Source: Daucus carota subsp. sativus (lineage: Eukaryota; Streptophyta; Magnoliopsida; Apiales; Apiaceae). Taken from it: DNA of 64,000 nucleotides. The translations under genes and the position numbers were made by a program. Shown here one piece after another: positions 1 to 10,584 of this stretch. The stretch covers positions 49,251,214-49,315,213 of the forward strand of contig NC_030381.2 in NCBI RefSeq assembly GCF_001625215.2. The letters run 5' to 3'. The notes beneath the pieces were generated by a model. The model did not search any database. It was not told the DNA's origin and worked only from the letters and a program-made list of their open reading frames with translations. The stretch's first letter is position 1; every line of letters begins with the position of its first letter.

Positions 1-530
1 GATCTAAAAGCGTTACGATTAGCTCTTGTTATTTAGACTTCATTACCAGCGCTTCAAGCAGAGCTCATTACGTTCCTTTTACACGAAATTTGATTTCATT
101 TGGCGCAAGCTATGTTACATGTTCAAACCAAAAAAAAAAAAAGAAACGAAACCCTGGCACAGACTTGCTGAAATCACATTTCTAAGAGTAGCGAATAAAA
201 CACTGCTAAAGCCACTGTTAGTTGTAAAAGGATTGCTAAATGATGTCTAAACTTGTATATCTGGGGATTCATCCATCTCTAAAACATTTAAAGTAACATT
301 TTTTATGGTACAATTGAAACTCCCACAGGGGGGGAACAAAGACACAAAACATTGTTAATCTATTGATTGGGTGTAGAATTTGGTATATGTCAATAGTAAC
401 CATATAGGCCGCCAACAAGATAATTTCAAGGCTCATTAGCTCCGTAATGAAAAGTTTCATATGGTCTGGAGGAATGAACATACGCCGAACCATCCATCAG
501 ACCTATTTTAATTTGCATCCAGAAGAAGGC
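1..530. other. 3' flank of VOZ-A with decayed tail-coding remnant
   Basis: No intact gene is seen. Read on the minus strand, about 350-530 still aligns with the last codons of the neighbouring VOZ-B gene (a Met-Asp-Gly-Ser-like stretch, then an Asn-Glu-Pro / Gly-Tyr-Tyr stretch), but it lies beyond a premature stop and holds further in-frame stops. From about 350 down to 270 it resembles the VOZ-B 3' UTR. Positions 1-260 hold nothing recognisable; the short reading frames there have no family features. Confidence 0.6.
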
Positions 531-3500
531 TCATTGGGTGGAAGCGGAAAGGTCCTTCATCTGCTTTTGCAGATGAGCAACTGAATCTTTGCCCCGCCTC
601 CCTTTTGGATTTTTCTTCCCATCTACGCGCTCAAGTGACAACCTATACAAGGCAAAAGTTTCGCACTTGCTAATCCCATATTCATACAAGTGCCATTCCA
701 GATTTTCCATTGGTTGTGGATCCATATAGTAAGATCTCCTCAGCCCTCCAAACTGACTATTCACTTGCTTCCCTGTCTCGTGCCAACCCCGTCCCTCATA
801 ATCTGGAAGAGACCTTTGCTTCCTATTTCCACTCTTAAATGCTCTTCGAGGTTTATCAAAGAAAAGCCACTCTCTAATCGTTTCGCCTTCGATAAATGAT
901 AGATCAAAGATCTCTGCAATGACAAAAACAATCAATGACCGAATGAATACAAAAGAAAAGGGTTAAAAAGGTTATTGAAAGTAGTTTTTAACTATACCAG
1001 GAGCCTTCCATGGACATTTTGCAGTTGCAGCACCCTCACAATCTGGGACACCAACCTCTTTTCCCTCAATTTTCGCTCTGAGAGCTGAGAAAAGTAAGTT
1101 ATCCTTCAGGCCAATTCCTTGAGGACGTAGAATAGGAGTCATGCCAGGACGGCCTTCATTAGGTGCAAGAGTGGCATGAAAGGTACTGCAATAGTCTTTA
1201 TTCCACCCTTGAACAGGCCTAGGACAATCCCAAAGTGCACATTTTGGTCCAAGAAAAGCAGAAGGTGGGTGGCAGACACTTGGTAGAAAGCTGTCAGTCT
1301 GAGGCACAGCAATTTCGCCGCAGATATTTGTGTTATTAATTTCAGCAATGAAAGTCTGATCCAACCCTTGACGTGAATCAAACAGATTGTAGTCAGTTTG
1401 ACTTGGAACACCCATGTTATTAACTTGCATTCCGGTAGCTCCTAATAGAGGGTCTTTGTATTGATCAACTTGCACAAAGCCGTCCTGATAGGGCACTTGA
1501 GTGTCGCGAATATCCTGAAAGAAATTATGCCTACCTTTTAGTTCATAAAAGCATAGTACTAGATCAAAAAGATAGCAAACAAGCACAAGTATTTAAAAAA
1601 AAAAAAAAGGAAAAAGCATTTTTTTCATTTTCTTTCTAATTTCCTCCTACTGTCCGCATCTGAATCAAATGATATATTCAGCTTTCGCAACATTCATAGT
1701 CAATTTTAGCAAAGAAAACATGTAGTAGATTTAATTCTATAATTCATTTATTTTTAATGGAAGGAAACATGATTGAATATGCAAGGGAAGTAGACTGCTG
1801 GTAGTTGGGATAATTTTAAATTTTCCCATCACTAAGGACTCCTAGTATTATCTGTAAGATTCTAGAGCATGTACTATATTTCTAGAGAACCCCAGAAGGT
1901 GTTCCAAGAGTAGAGCTTCGGGGATTGAGAACGTAACATCTAGCTGACTTGACACCTTACTATTAGTCATTACACAAGTTTCATAATTTCACACCAGGGA
2001 GCTTTTAAGTTATATGTACAAGGCTGTAGTGCCAATAGTAGATATATTCATTTTAATGGACTGAGTGCATGACCCTGATACATGATAAATTTAAAGTTGA
2101 TGTAATAATCTGATATTACAGATGGGAGAAGGCCTGGGAAAGAGGAAGAAGACTTGTGGTACCAAAACATTACCATTGATAATATGTGAATATAATGATA
2201 ATAAATCAATGATTAAAATAGCATATCTAAACTCCACACATCTTGAGTACCATGTTGCAACCAGATTCCTGCATAACATCATGTTTCAGCTTTGGAGCCG
2301 GTAAACCACTAGTGGCATCATCTTCCTCCTCACCAAGCTGCAACAGCCCACTAAGGTCCCAAGACAAAGACCCTAAACTAACATCAACCTGCACAAAAAA
2401 CATTAAAACCATCATCTTTCATCAGTCAGGCAAAATGACACAAATGTACATCAATAACAAGACGTTGCGTACAATTTCATATTATGTAGTCTCGAGGAAC
2501 TTTAACATTTGTTCCTCCTCATATACACAATTTCCAGCAGAAAGACACCCACATTTCCAAACAAACAGCCATAAAGACTGGCATATCTTGTACAAACTTT
2601 GTCAGGTTTAATACATGCTATACATCAAGCCAAGCTTATAAAAGCAAAATCAAACAGCTTTAATATTTACCTAAGAGACCAGTCAAGTGGAACATAACAG
2701 AAACTGATGACATTGTAAGAAAACATACGGGTACATGAAAAAAGGGACGGAGTTAGTACTTAGTATGGGGGCAGTGGGGGCATTTTCCCCCATGACTTCT
2801 CCCACTGCCCCATGACTTCTGATATATCTGCATTTTATAGTATAAATTGGTAACGTATATGCATAGTCTAGCCCCCTTGGTGGGGGGTCTGGAAGCATTT
2901 TTTTCGCACCGATATGGCCCGTGTCATGTTCAACTCACACTTGTTGTCATCTTTTTTATAATTTAGTTTCATTTTTGTTCGATTCTTGTTCTTAGCATGT
3001 ATACATAGCAGAGCTTCCAGAGATTTTGTAGTTTATATTTGATTTTCTGTGGCAAATTTTCCCCTTCATTTTTTTGCCCCTGCTAGTTAAAAATCCTAGA
3101 TCCATCCCCAGTGACAGACCCAAGTATTTATTCTAGTGAGTTCCTAAAATTCATCAAGACGGAGGAGGAGATCAAGAACAAATTGATTTCATAAAATCTT
3201 ACAGAGAGGATCAAAGAGGCAGAGACACTGCATAAGGTTTGGGAATTTTGAGATAAGGGAAGAGGGAGTTAGAAATAGAATTGAACGTGTAAACTCTTGA
3301 AAGCTAATATGTTGGGCTTTTTCTCTTGGGTTTTTTGGGCTTTTTCTATGCTGAAGGTCGGGTAAATGGGTTCTTATTGAAATTTTAGTGGGTTTCAAAA
3401 TTATTTTGGTTATAAGTTATTGTTTAAACCCAGGCCCAAGTGGGTGCCGGGGCACCCCCTCCCTTACATGTCAGTCCGCCTATGTCCGTCCCTGCATGAA

Positions 3501-4561
3501 AACAAATAATAGGATTTCGAGGAACATGTAGAAAATGTTATTATCCAACAAACAATATTTGTGTCTTCATAATGTTCACGGCCGGTCTAAACAAATAATA
3601 CAGTATATCCAACTTTGGTAATATTCATGTATAATTCTAGTGAAATGACAGAAGGACGACCCATAAATAAAGAAAATAATTGATTCGTGTTATTTGTTTC
3701 TTTTTATTGAGGGTAACGATGGTGGCAAATATAAGAGACGTATAGTGCTAGTAGCAGTAAATTTCTCAAAAACATATCTAGTGCATTATGGTCCTAAAAC
3801 AACCAGACAATGGTATATAAATCACTTCTAACCTGTTGAGGTGCCACATTGCCGCAAAAGTTCTGCATATCTGGTTTGGAATTTAGGGTTGGTAATCTGC
3901 TAATCGCATCATCTCCCTCCTCATGAACTTGCAATAGCCTACCAATTTCTGAAGAAAAAGACCCTAAACTCCCACCGCCCTGCAGAGAAAACCTTTATTA
4001 TATATGAAAATTTTAAAATTCCGAGCAGAACCACACATGCTGAAAATATAGTCATCACATAAATTATCAAAGTGCAGTCTCAAAATACTTTCACAAGTTC
4101 ATTCCCCTTACGCCTTGTCTACAGTCTCAAGCTCGTATACATGACATTCTTAAACAGTCAAGCAGAGAAACTGACTCTATTAGTTATGAAACTCTCTTTA
4201 CATTCTTTTAAAACACATTCAACCCAAAAAAAACATATGCACGAGTTTGAGCACAGTTCAAACATTATATAATAATTAATTATACTAACAAAGCAAAAAT
4301 AGTCTGCCAGTTAAAAAACCATCTTTTTCAAAAAAGGACCTGGAAAGAAGAAGCAGGCGAAGGTTGGTTGAGTTCAGTTTGCCACTCCAGGAGTATCTGA
4401 TTAACCTGTTCTTCCAGCAAAATCACATCATTTGTGCGGCTCTCTTTCCTAGCCAACTGCAGATCATAGAACAGACGCTGCAGATTATCCACCCGATTCT
4501 TCGCTTTCTCTTTTAGAACTTGATGTTTCCCACCAACACCATTCTCCTTACCGTCACCCAT
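531..4561 (-). CDS. VOZ1: VOZ-A: vascular plant one-zinc-finger transcription factor, C-terminally truncated copy
   Basis: Plant-specific nuclear DNA-binding protein; VOZ proteins bind DNA as dimers and act in phytochrome-linked flowering and stress responses (family knowledge). Coding exons on the minus strand: 4561-4340, 3979-3833, 1514-998, 913-531, giving 422 residues. The N-terminal segment ([27 protein letters not shown]) and the [15 protein letters not shown] block are diagnostic. The zinc ligands appear intact: C215, C220, C232, H236. The NAC-like region ([21 protein letters not shown]) is present. The start is ATG 4561: a splice acceptor at 4596-4597, mirrored in VOZ-B, puts the in-frame ATG at 4630 inside a 5' UTR intron. 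Compared with VOZ-B, one base is missing near 540-545, so the frame stops at 531 and about 50 tail residues are lost. Intron 2 carries a hAT insertion and a dead exon copy. It may be functional or drifting to a pseudogene. Whether it is VOZ1 or VOZ2 cannot be decided here. Confidence 0.85.
2242..2388 (-). pseudogene. Dead duplicate of VOZ exon 2 inside VOZ-A intron 2
   Basis: This segment is exactly 147 nt, the same length as exon 2 in both VOZ genes. It follows a pyrimidine-rich tract and an AG acceptor (2390-2389) and has 49 open codons. The peptide contains [19 protein letters not shown], closer to VOZ-B exon 2 ([13 protein letters not shown]) than VOZ-A exon 2 is ([13 protein letters not shown]). 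The base after the exon is A instead of G (ATGTGT where VOZ-B has GTAAGA), so the donor is lost; read through, the frame meets TAG a few codons later. It is probably not spliced in. Confidence 0.75.
2742..3494. mobile_element. Non-autonomous hAT-type element (753 bp) in VOZ-A intron 2
   Basis: The ends are inverted: AAGGGACGGA at the left and the complement of CAGGGACGGA at the right. They are flanked by a perfect 8-bp direct repeat, CATGAAAA, at 2734-2741 and 3495-3502. An 8-bp target duplication with CAGGG-type ends is the signature of hAT transposons. No transposase reading frame is present, so it would need a partner element. It sits between exon 2 and the dead exon-2 copy. Confidence 0.85.
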
Positions 4562-7309
4562 ATACACAACACCACTAAATACAATCTCTAATTTCCTGCA
4601 AGAACCCCCAATAACCAAATTCAATCCCATAGCACAGGTACAAAAATTAAAAATTCAAACATGCTGAAAAAGCGAAAGGGTTTACTATGCTGAAAAATTG
4701 TATTTTTCAAATCTCTTATTTATACTTTGTAAGACCCTTTCTATGTTACCCTCCTAAGAACCTTATTTTTTTTTTGTTAAAACCGTATTTCATACTTTTT
4801 TCTCAGAATATAACTCCAATAAAAATTGTAAAAACAAATTTGCAGAACACAACATAAGAAACATCATATGTATAACATAAATCATATGGATGAAGTCATG
4901 AAGGTATAGGCATCGTTTAACAATAAATATCACCATTTACACAAACAAATAGCTCTTTTAATCATTTCGAGGGTAAATATATTACTCGTGTTTACGAATA
5001 CAGTGAAAAACTCTCCAAAGTACCTAAAACCTATAAGTACAAACTCCAGACAATTTTTCTTTAAACCAATAGATGATCAAAATCAAATGTTCGTACAGGG
5101 AATGTAACTAACAAACACTACACAGACAAGTAAAGATATTTTAACATCCTCTGTAAATCAAAAGAGTGCAAACTCTGAGAATTCTACTAGACTCCACAAG
5201 CGAGCGCTACTGATATTGTACAAGTATCCACGAAAAATTATAATTTACATACTGTACCATTTTATTCACTGGACTCCATAGCCCAACTAATGGCGTAAAA
5301 TAACAAACTCGATTCCAAAAGAGAGGACATACATATTAGTGATGTGAAATGCACAAAACTAAAAAAAACTCATGATCTAATTTTGGAGCGCAAAGCGCTC
5401 GATTTTTTGCCAAAAATGAAAATTATATAATATAGTTATCTATATTTATGCATATATACCTTTTTTTTATATATAACAATACAATAGTACTTAGTACTAT
5501 AGTTCTAAACATAATGAAAATTCTTTAACAGTACAAATATCAAACAAAAGTACCAGATTATTAGTCGATATATTTTTTTCTTAAGAGGGCAGACAAATTG
5601 CTCATTAAAATCTCAGAGATCAGACCATTCTATACGGCGAATATGAAGAAAAAGATTAATTATTTCACTTCAATTAATTCAAAGACGCAAGAACGAACTG
5701 ACGCCTTTCGGATATCTCTATCGAAGTACCCATAAATGGTATTTTTCATAGAAATAGTATTCTTGCTTCTTTTTTTTTATGATCATACACATTAAAAGTA
5801 GTATTTTCAACTAATGTTCAAAAAGACAAGTATGGTTTCTGAGTCGAGGGTATGTCAGTCTACTATACGTAGTGTGACTATTTTCCCGCTTTATACACCA
5901 CGAGTTTTGCATTTTTTTCATGCACCGTTTTATGTCAATCTAATAATCGCACTGAATCGCTCCTAAACAACTAGAATAGCCAAGGGTGACCCAAACAACT
6001 AGCATAGCCAAGCGTGATTTAACAACCCTGATACATACATAGCAGCACCAATTTTTCACCTAACTGCCATACCATTACTCTACAGCTAATCCTCCACAAA
6101 TCGGTCACCTCAAAACTGGATAATTTTATTAAAATATTGAACTTAAAAGAAAGTCCCTAAAATATATTAATTCATCAATTTTTTATCTCTTGAGATTTTA
6201 TCGTGACCCAAACCAACCACAATTCAAGGGCAAAAACATTCCCACTGTAATTTAACAAGTGTAGCTGATTCAAAAAGAACAAGAATTCTATCGCATATTA
6301 TTCATTCTTATTTAAACTTCCAGTACAGTACAAAGTTACAGTCTTTATCATTGAAAAGAAATAAATTCAACAAGGCTTCGTTTAAATTTGATGGCATAGC
6401 ATAATATTAGTAACAAAGAACAATTCACATAATCGGAGTACTGCATGTTGATGCGCATAGATTTAGAGTAGAATTCACGTACCTCGAAACTTGGGAAAAA
6501 GACGGGAGCAAAGAATACCCTTAACGACAACACTTCGAAAGGCAGATATTTGTTTATGAAGGAGACCCGTTTAGGTCGGTTGACCTTTACTCATGCGTCA
6601 TATGTTTGACTTCGGGTTACCTAATTTTGTAAATTATTTTTTAACATTTTATTATAAATTTTCCTAAAAAAACATTTTATTATAAATAAAATTTAAGTAT
6701 TAATAAGTTATTTATAAAAATATTAGAAAAGTAATTTATACGATAATATACATGTGTCCAAATCAAATGGATCATCAAATTTCGAAATGGAGAAGACTAG
6801 TAATAATGTTTTATAATATTATTGGAGTATAAGGTACATTAGTGTTGCTTTTGAATTAGTTTGAAATAAATTCAAAATATAAAATTATGTTATAAGTTTT
6901 ATACGCAACATAGATGGAAAAGAAGTACAGAATCTATGATAAAAAATTATTTCTAATATTTGTTTAGTTGTATTTTTAAAAATAATTAGATAGAAATTAT
7001 AAACTAAAGTTAATGTGAATGTAAAGTATCCGGTCCAGACCGAATACATCAAAATAAAATTTTGTCCTGTTCGTAAAAAATTAATTTAAAGTCAGAAATT
7101 AATTTGAAATATTTTTTTCAACTATCTATTTTTTTCAAAAAATATCTATAAATCATAAATTATACATAAATTATTTTATTTTTATTATCATATTTTTAAC
7201 AATTTATAAATCATAAGTCAAATGGACTTTAAAATAATCCATCCAAACTTGCGTCTATGTATAGACAATTTATTGAAGCACTAGGATAGCAGGATGCGGA
7301 TGCTCCGTA

Positions 7310-7705
7310 GGGTCGTTTGGTTCACGGTGGTATGGAATGAGGAATGGGGTTAAGGTTGTATGAGGATGAGATATTATTCTTGATATCATGTGTTTGGTTG
7401 AGTGATGGAATGAATAATATATTGAATTTAAATATTTTTAAGTTATTATTTTTTATTGATTTTTTATTGATGAAAAATAATTTTATAATTTTATTTTATC
7501 CAATTTTAAGTTGTTGATTTAATTTTGTGTCAAGCATTTGATGTAATTATATATAATATAAAAATATTTTTGATTCCTTATACCCATGTTCCATATCCAC
7601 CTCTCCTAAGGTATTAAAAATAAATTTTCCAACCAAACATCAGGTATGGGTTTAGAATGAACCAAACCCATACCTGATACCTGAAAAGGTCGAACCAAAC
7701 GACCC
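7310..7705. mobile_element. MITE, Tourist/PIF-Harbinger-like
   Basis: It starts GGGTCGTTTGGTTC and ends with the inverted copy (GAACCAAACGACCC). The interior is AT-rich, carries a second palindrome near the right end around ACCAAACCCATACC, and has no coding capacity. The flanking trinucleotides are GTA and TTA, so the usual 3-bp duplication is imperfect. The family assignment is tentative. Confidence 0.65.
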
Positions 7706-8292
7706 CTTAAAAGTTCATAATATAATTGCTTCTCTTAGGACCAGTTTATCTCGATCCTCCAAAGAATTGACAAGAAGAATCTCCAGGGAATAGTGAAGAG
7801 ATTGCAACTTTATGCCTTCCTTCTCTAGCTCATTCATCTTCCCGGTTCCCACCCACACTTATCTTGAAAGTTGCTAGCCTTTTTGTGATGTTTTGTTGAC
7901 TTTAGACTTGAGGTCTTCTAGCAACCAACTCGAGCTCATATACACACAATCCGAGCCGATCTAGGTTAGGGATGGAGAATTTTCTGAACCGAAGAATGTC
8001 CAACTGAACCGATCTAAATGATGTTTATCAAATCCGATTTTTATGATTTGGTTACGGGTTTGATTTTTATTTTTGAAAACCGATAGAATTTGATACAGGT
8101 TTTGATCTTTAAGTCAACCGAACCAACACCCGATCCGAATTTCCGAAACCCGATTCAAATCTGAACCAAACCGAAATCCGATCGAACCCGATATTATAAA
8201 TTTATCATATAATATTATGTGATATACATATAATATTTATACAAAAATGTTCCTCGTCACAAGATGACAAAATATGTGTACTAAAAAAATAA

Positions 8293-8474
8293 GGGAAATG
8301 TTATTTCCAGAGCAAATCTTTTATTTCCAGAGCTGAGAAAGTATAAAAAGACGAAATTACCCTTGATCTTATTTTTTTCCTTTGCTATTATTATATATGC
8401 ACCGGGTTAGTTTTGGCTTTATATATTTTGTTTACTCTGGATATTAAAAACCAGCTCTGTATATAACATTTCCC
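8293..8474. mobile_element. Small MITE (182 bp) with 8-bp target duplication
   Basis: The terminal inverted repeats begin GGGAAATGTTAT and match over about 21 bases with two mismatches, both ending in CAGAGC. The direct repeat AAAAATAA flanks both sides (8285-8292 and 8475-8482). The size and 8-bp duplication suggest a hAT-type MITE, although the flank is low in complexity. Confidence 0.7.
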
Positions 8475-8619
8475 AAAAATAATTGTATTGCTATTTTTTC
8501 TCTAGTAATTACTTTTTTCATCGTATATTATTTCTTAATCACCCTTGTAAAACAAATCAATTAAATTCTTGTATTTTAAATTAATATTAGCAACTTTTTA
8601 TATATTATTTTACTTGATT

Positions 8620-8765
8620 ATTATTTTTTTTAACGTAGGCGCATTTAAGCAACAGACTCTAGCCCAGGAGGCATAATCACAAATTCTCCTCCCTTGAGGA
8701 GTCGAACATGTGACCAAGAGGATACATGTCCCCTCTTTTAACCAGAACCAACCCTTGCGGGCTTA
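8620..8765 (-). mobile_element. tRNA-derived SINE
   Basis: On the minus strand it begins GCCCGCAAGGGTTGGTT. It carries a good pol III box B, TGTTCGACTCC (plus 8698-8708), downstream of a weak box A-like stretch, and ends in an A-rich tail (the T/A run at 8620-8632 on the plus strand). This is the layout of plant tRNA-related SINEs. Target duplications are not clear. It is probably an old, inactive copy. Confidence 0.65.
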
Positions 8766-9157
8766 GTTTGAACTTCACAAGAATATTTTATTAAAATTTA
8801 TAACTTACATGAAATTTGTAAGGGTATAGGAAAAAAAGATGGATTCAAATATTAAATATGATAAATTTATTTTTAAATACCAAAATGTTTGTTTTACACC
8901 GTTGTGTGTTTAAAAATAATTTCAAAATATACTTTGAGGGGCCACAGTAGATAAAGTAGCAGTTAAAACTAATATATACACCGTTACTCATCAAATACTT
9001 AACGTTAATGTTGGTTTTTAACGGAATGGTGGATTAGTGTTACAAGCTGAAAACTGCTACAAATTTTGGTACGAACTACCATATTTCAAAATGTGAGTAC
9101 TCATTTGTTGATGACCTAAAATCCAGTGGTACAAAGTGCAATAATCTCTTTATATTA

Positions 9158-9390
9158 CTTCTTCCGTCCCATTTTATTTGGATGATTTACTATTTACGCA
9201 TATTTCAATGTGTTTGGTAAATATATTTGTATATAAATTTTTTTCATAATTTTTATTTTGTATAAAAGTCTAAAGTTAAAATCTTTATAAGAAAAGAAAT
9301 CACGAAAAAAATATTATATATAAGTACTTTTTTATATATCTAAAAAGACCTGCAAAAAGTGATAATATCACATGAAATGGGGGGATGGAG
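9158..9390. mobile_element. Stowaway-like MITE (degenerate right end)
   Basis: The left end CTTCTTCCGTCCCATTTTA follows TA. The right end is a diverged inverted copy (ATGGGGGGATGGAG) followed by TA. About 233 bp, AT-rich, non-coding. Stowaway elements of the Tc1/mariner group insert at TA and start CTCCCTCCGTCCC. Confidence 0.7.
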
Positions 9391-9467
9391 TATTATAAAA
9401 GGGGGATCGTGGAAGTAGTTGATGTAATTGTGTTTTATATACAGAGGGAGTAATTGTTACTGTAATA

Positions 9468-9759
9468 CTTCTTCCGTCTCAATTTATAGGTTCATTTTGG
9501 CATATTAAGAAAATAGTTGGTTGGATGATATTTTATCTCATGTATCATTAATTTGTACATTGATAAGCGAGAAAATAGTTGAATTTCAAAAAAATCACAA
9601 TAAATATAGGGATTTAGTGCATTAAGAAATGAGAATAATGTTGAGTTTCAAAAAAATCATAATTAATATAGAGATAAATTTGTGTTGAAAGAAGAGCGAG
9701 ACAAGTATTTTGGGACAAATTTTTTTCCAAAAAACATTTATAAATCGAGACGGAGGGAG
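9468..9759. mobile_element. Stowaway-like MITE
   Basis: The left end is CTTCTTCCGTCTCAATTTAT and the right end the inverted AAATCGAGACGGAGGGAG, with TA on both outer sides. About 292 bp, non-coding. A stray end-like fragment (CAGAGGGAGTA, about 9442-9452) just upstream suggests an older copy was there. Confidence 0.8.
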
Positions 9760-9828
9760 TATTAAAACTTCGGAGTAATTTGTGTAAATCAGTTCCGGGT
9801 AGTAGGTACGTCACACAGTGAAACGGTG

Positions 9829-10202
9829 TAAGCAAGTCCAACACTATGCTAAGAGTTTCCCTAAAAATATTATAAAATAATATGTCTTAATGATTTAGCA
9901 CAAGATTTAGCACATGAGCTCCAATAGTACTCCCTATATCCATTCCCTATTATTATAATAATATTAAATAGTAGAGGAGAGAGGGAAAAAAAGAGAGGGG
10001 AATGATGTGGAGGAGAGAAGGAAATGAATATTTTAATGATAAAAATAGTTTAGAAATGGCTAGCATATTCTAAAAATAGGGAAGAGGAGGCTTGTGCCAG
10101 TGATTTAGCACATCACTAGTATAGTGTTGGAGTGCAATTTTATCCCATATTCCCTATTTTTGGATTTAAGACTTGATTTAGCACACCTATTGGACTTGCT
10201 CT
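9829..10202. mobile_element. MITE with GAGCAAGTCCAA-type ends, upstream of VOZ-B
   Basis: The left end AGCAAGTCCAACACTATGC is matched by the inverted right end (CCTATTGGACTTGCTCT). Both subterminal regions also carry TTTAGCACA-type words. About 370 bp, AT-rich, non-coding. The target duplication cannot be fixed, so the superfamily stays open. It ends about 380 bp before the VOZ-B start codon and may border its promoter. Confidence 0.65.
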
Positions 10203-10272
10203 GAAAGACTCAAAAGAGATTACTGAGGTCTGAGGTCTTGCCGCGTATAAAAAAGGACAGAACACTAGAACA

Positions 10273-10299
10273 GTGCTTGTGCTTGTGCTTGTGCTTGTG
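10273..10299. repeat. GTGCTT hexanucleotide microsatellite
   Basis: Just over four tandem copies of GTGCTT lie in the promoter or 5' UTR zone of VOZ-B. Length variation is likely between individuals. Confidence 0.9.
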
Positions 10300-10584
10300 T
10301 AAGAAAAGCTGAAAGCACCGTCCTTCACTCAACCAAGACCGTTTACTGTTCACCCACTCTAAAATTAAGCAAAGAGGGGTATCATATTCTCTTCTACTTT
10401 TCCACTTATTAATCTCCATCCTTCCCTTCTTCTCAGCCCCACAGCTCTCAGTGCTTCAACTCTCTTGTAAAACGAATATATACCCATCTTTTGTTTGTTA
10501 CTATTCTTGATTTCATGTATGTTTTTGATAAGTAATTGAGTTTGGTGATCTGAGTTGTTGCAGGAAGCTAGAGATTGTGTTTGT

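Larger units (their letters stand above)
4596..10563. other. Spacer between the two divergent VOZ genes
   Basis: No coding gene is supported in these 6 kb. Both ends should hold the 5' UTR introns and promoters of the flanking VOZ genes (acceptors at 4596-4597 and 10562-10563). The middle is AT-rich and filled with short elements listed separately: a Tourist-like MITE, an 8-bp-TSD MITE, a tRNA-derived SINE and two Stowaway MITEs. At 5385-5402 there is a short palindrome (GAGCGC, AAA, GCGCTC). Around 7980-8200 there is a C/G-richer stretch rich in CCGAA/CCGAT words. Nothing else is recognised. Confidence 0.7.

Noticed and set aside
4562..4630. Upstream in-frame ATG of VOZ-A that would add 23 residues
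   Set aside because: A splice acceptor at 4596-4597, conserved in VOZ-B, places it in a 5' UTR intron, and the added residues do not match VOZ family N-termini.
5384..5402. GAGCGC-AAA-GCGCTC palindrome considered as a Helitron 3' hairpin or terminator
   Set aside because: No CTRR end follows on either strand, and plant pol II genes do not use such terminators.
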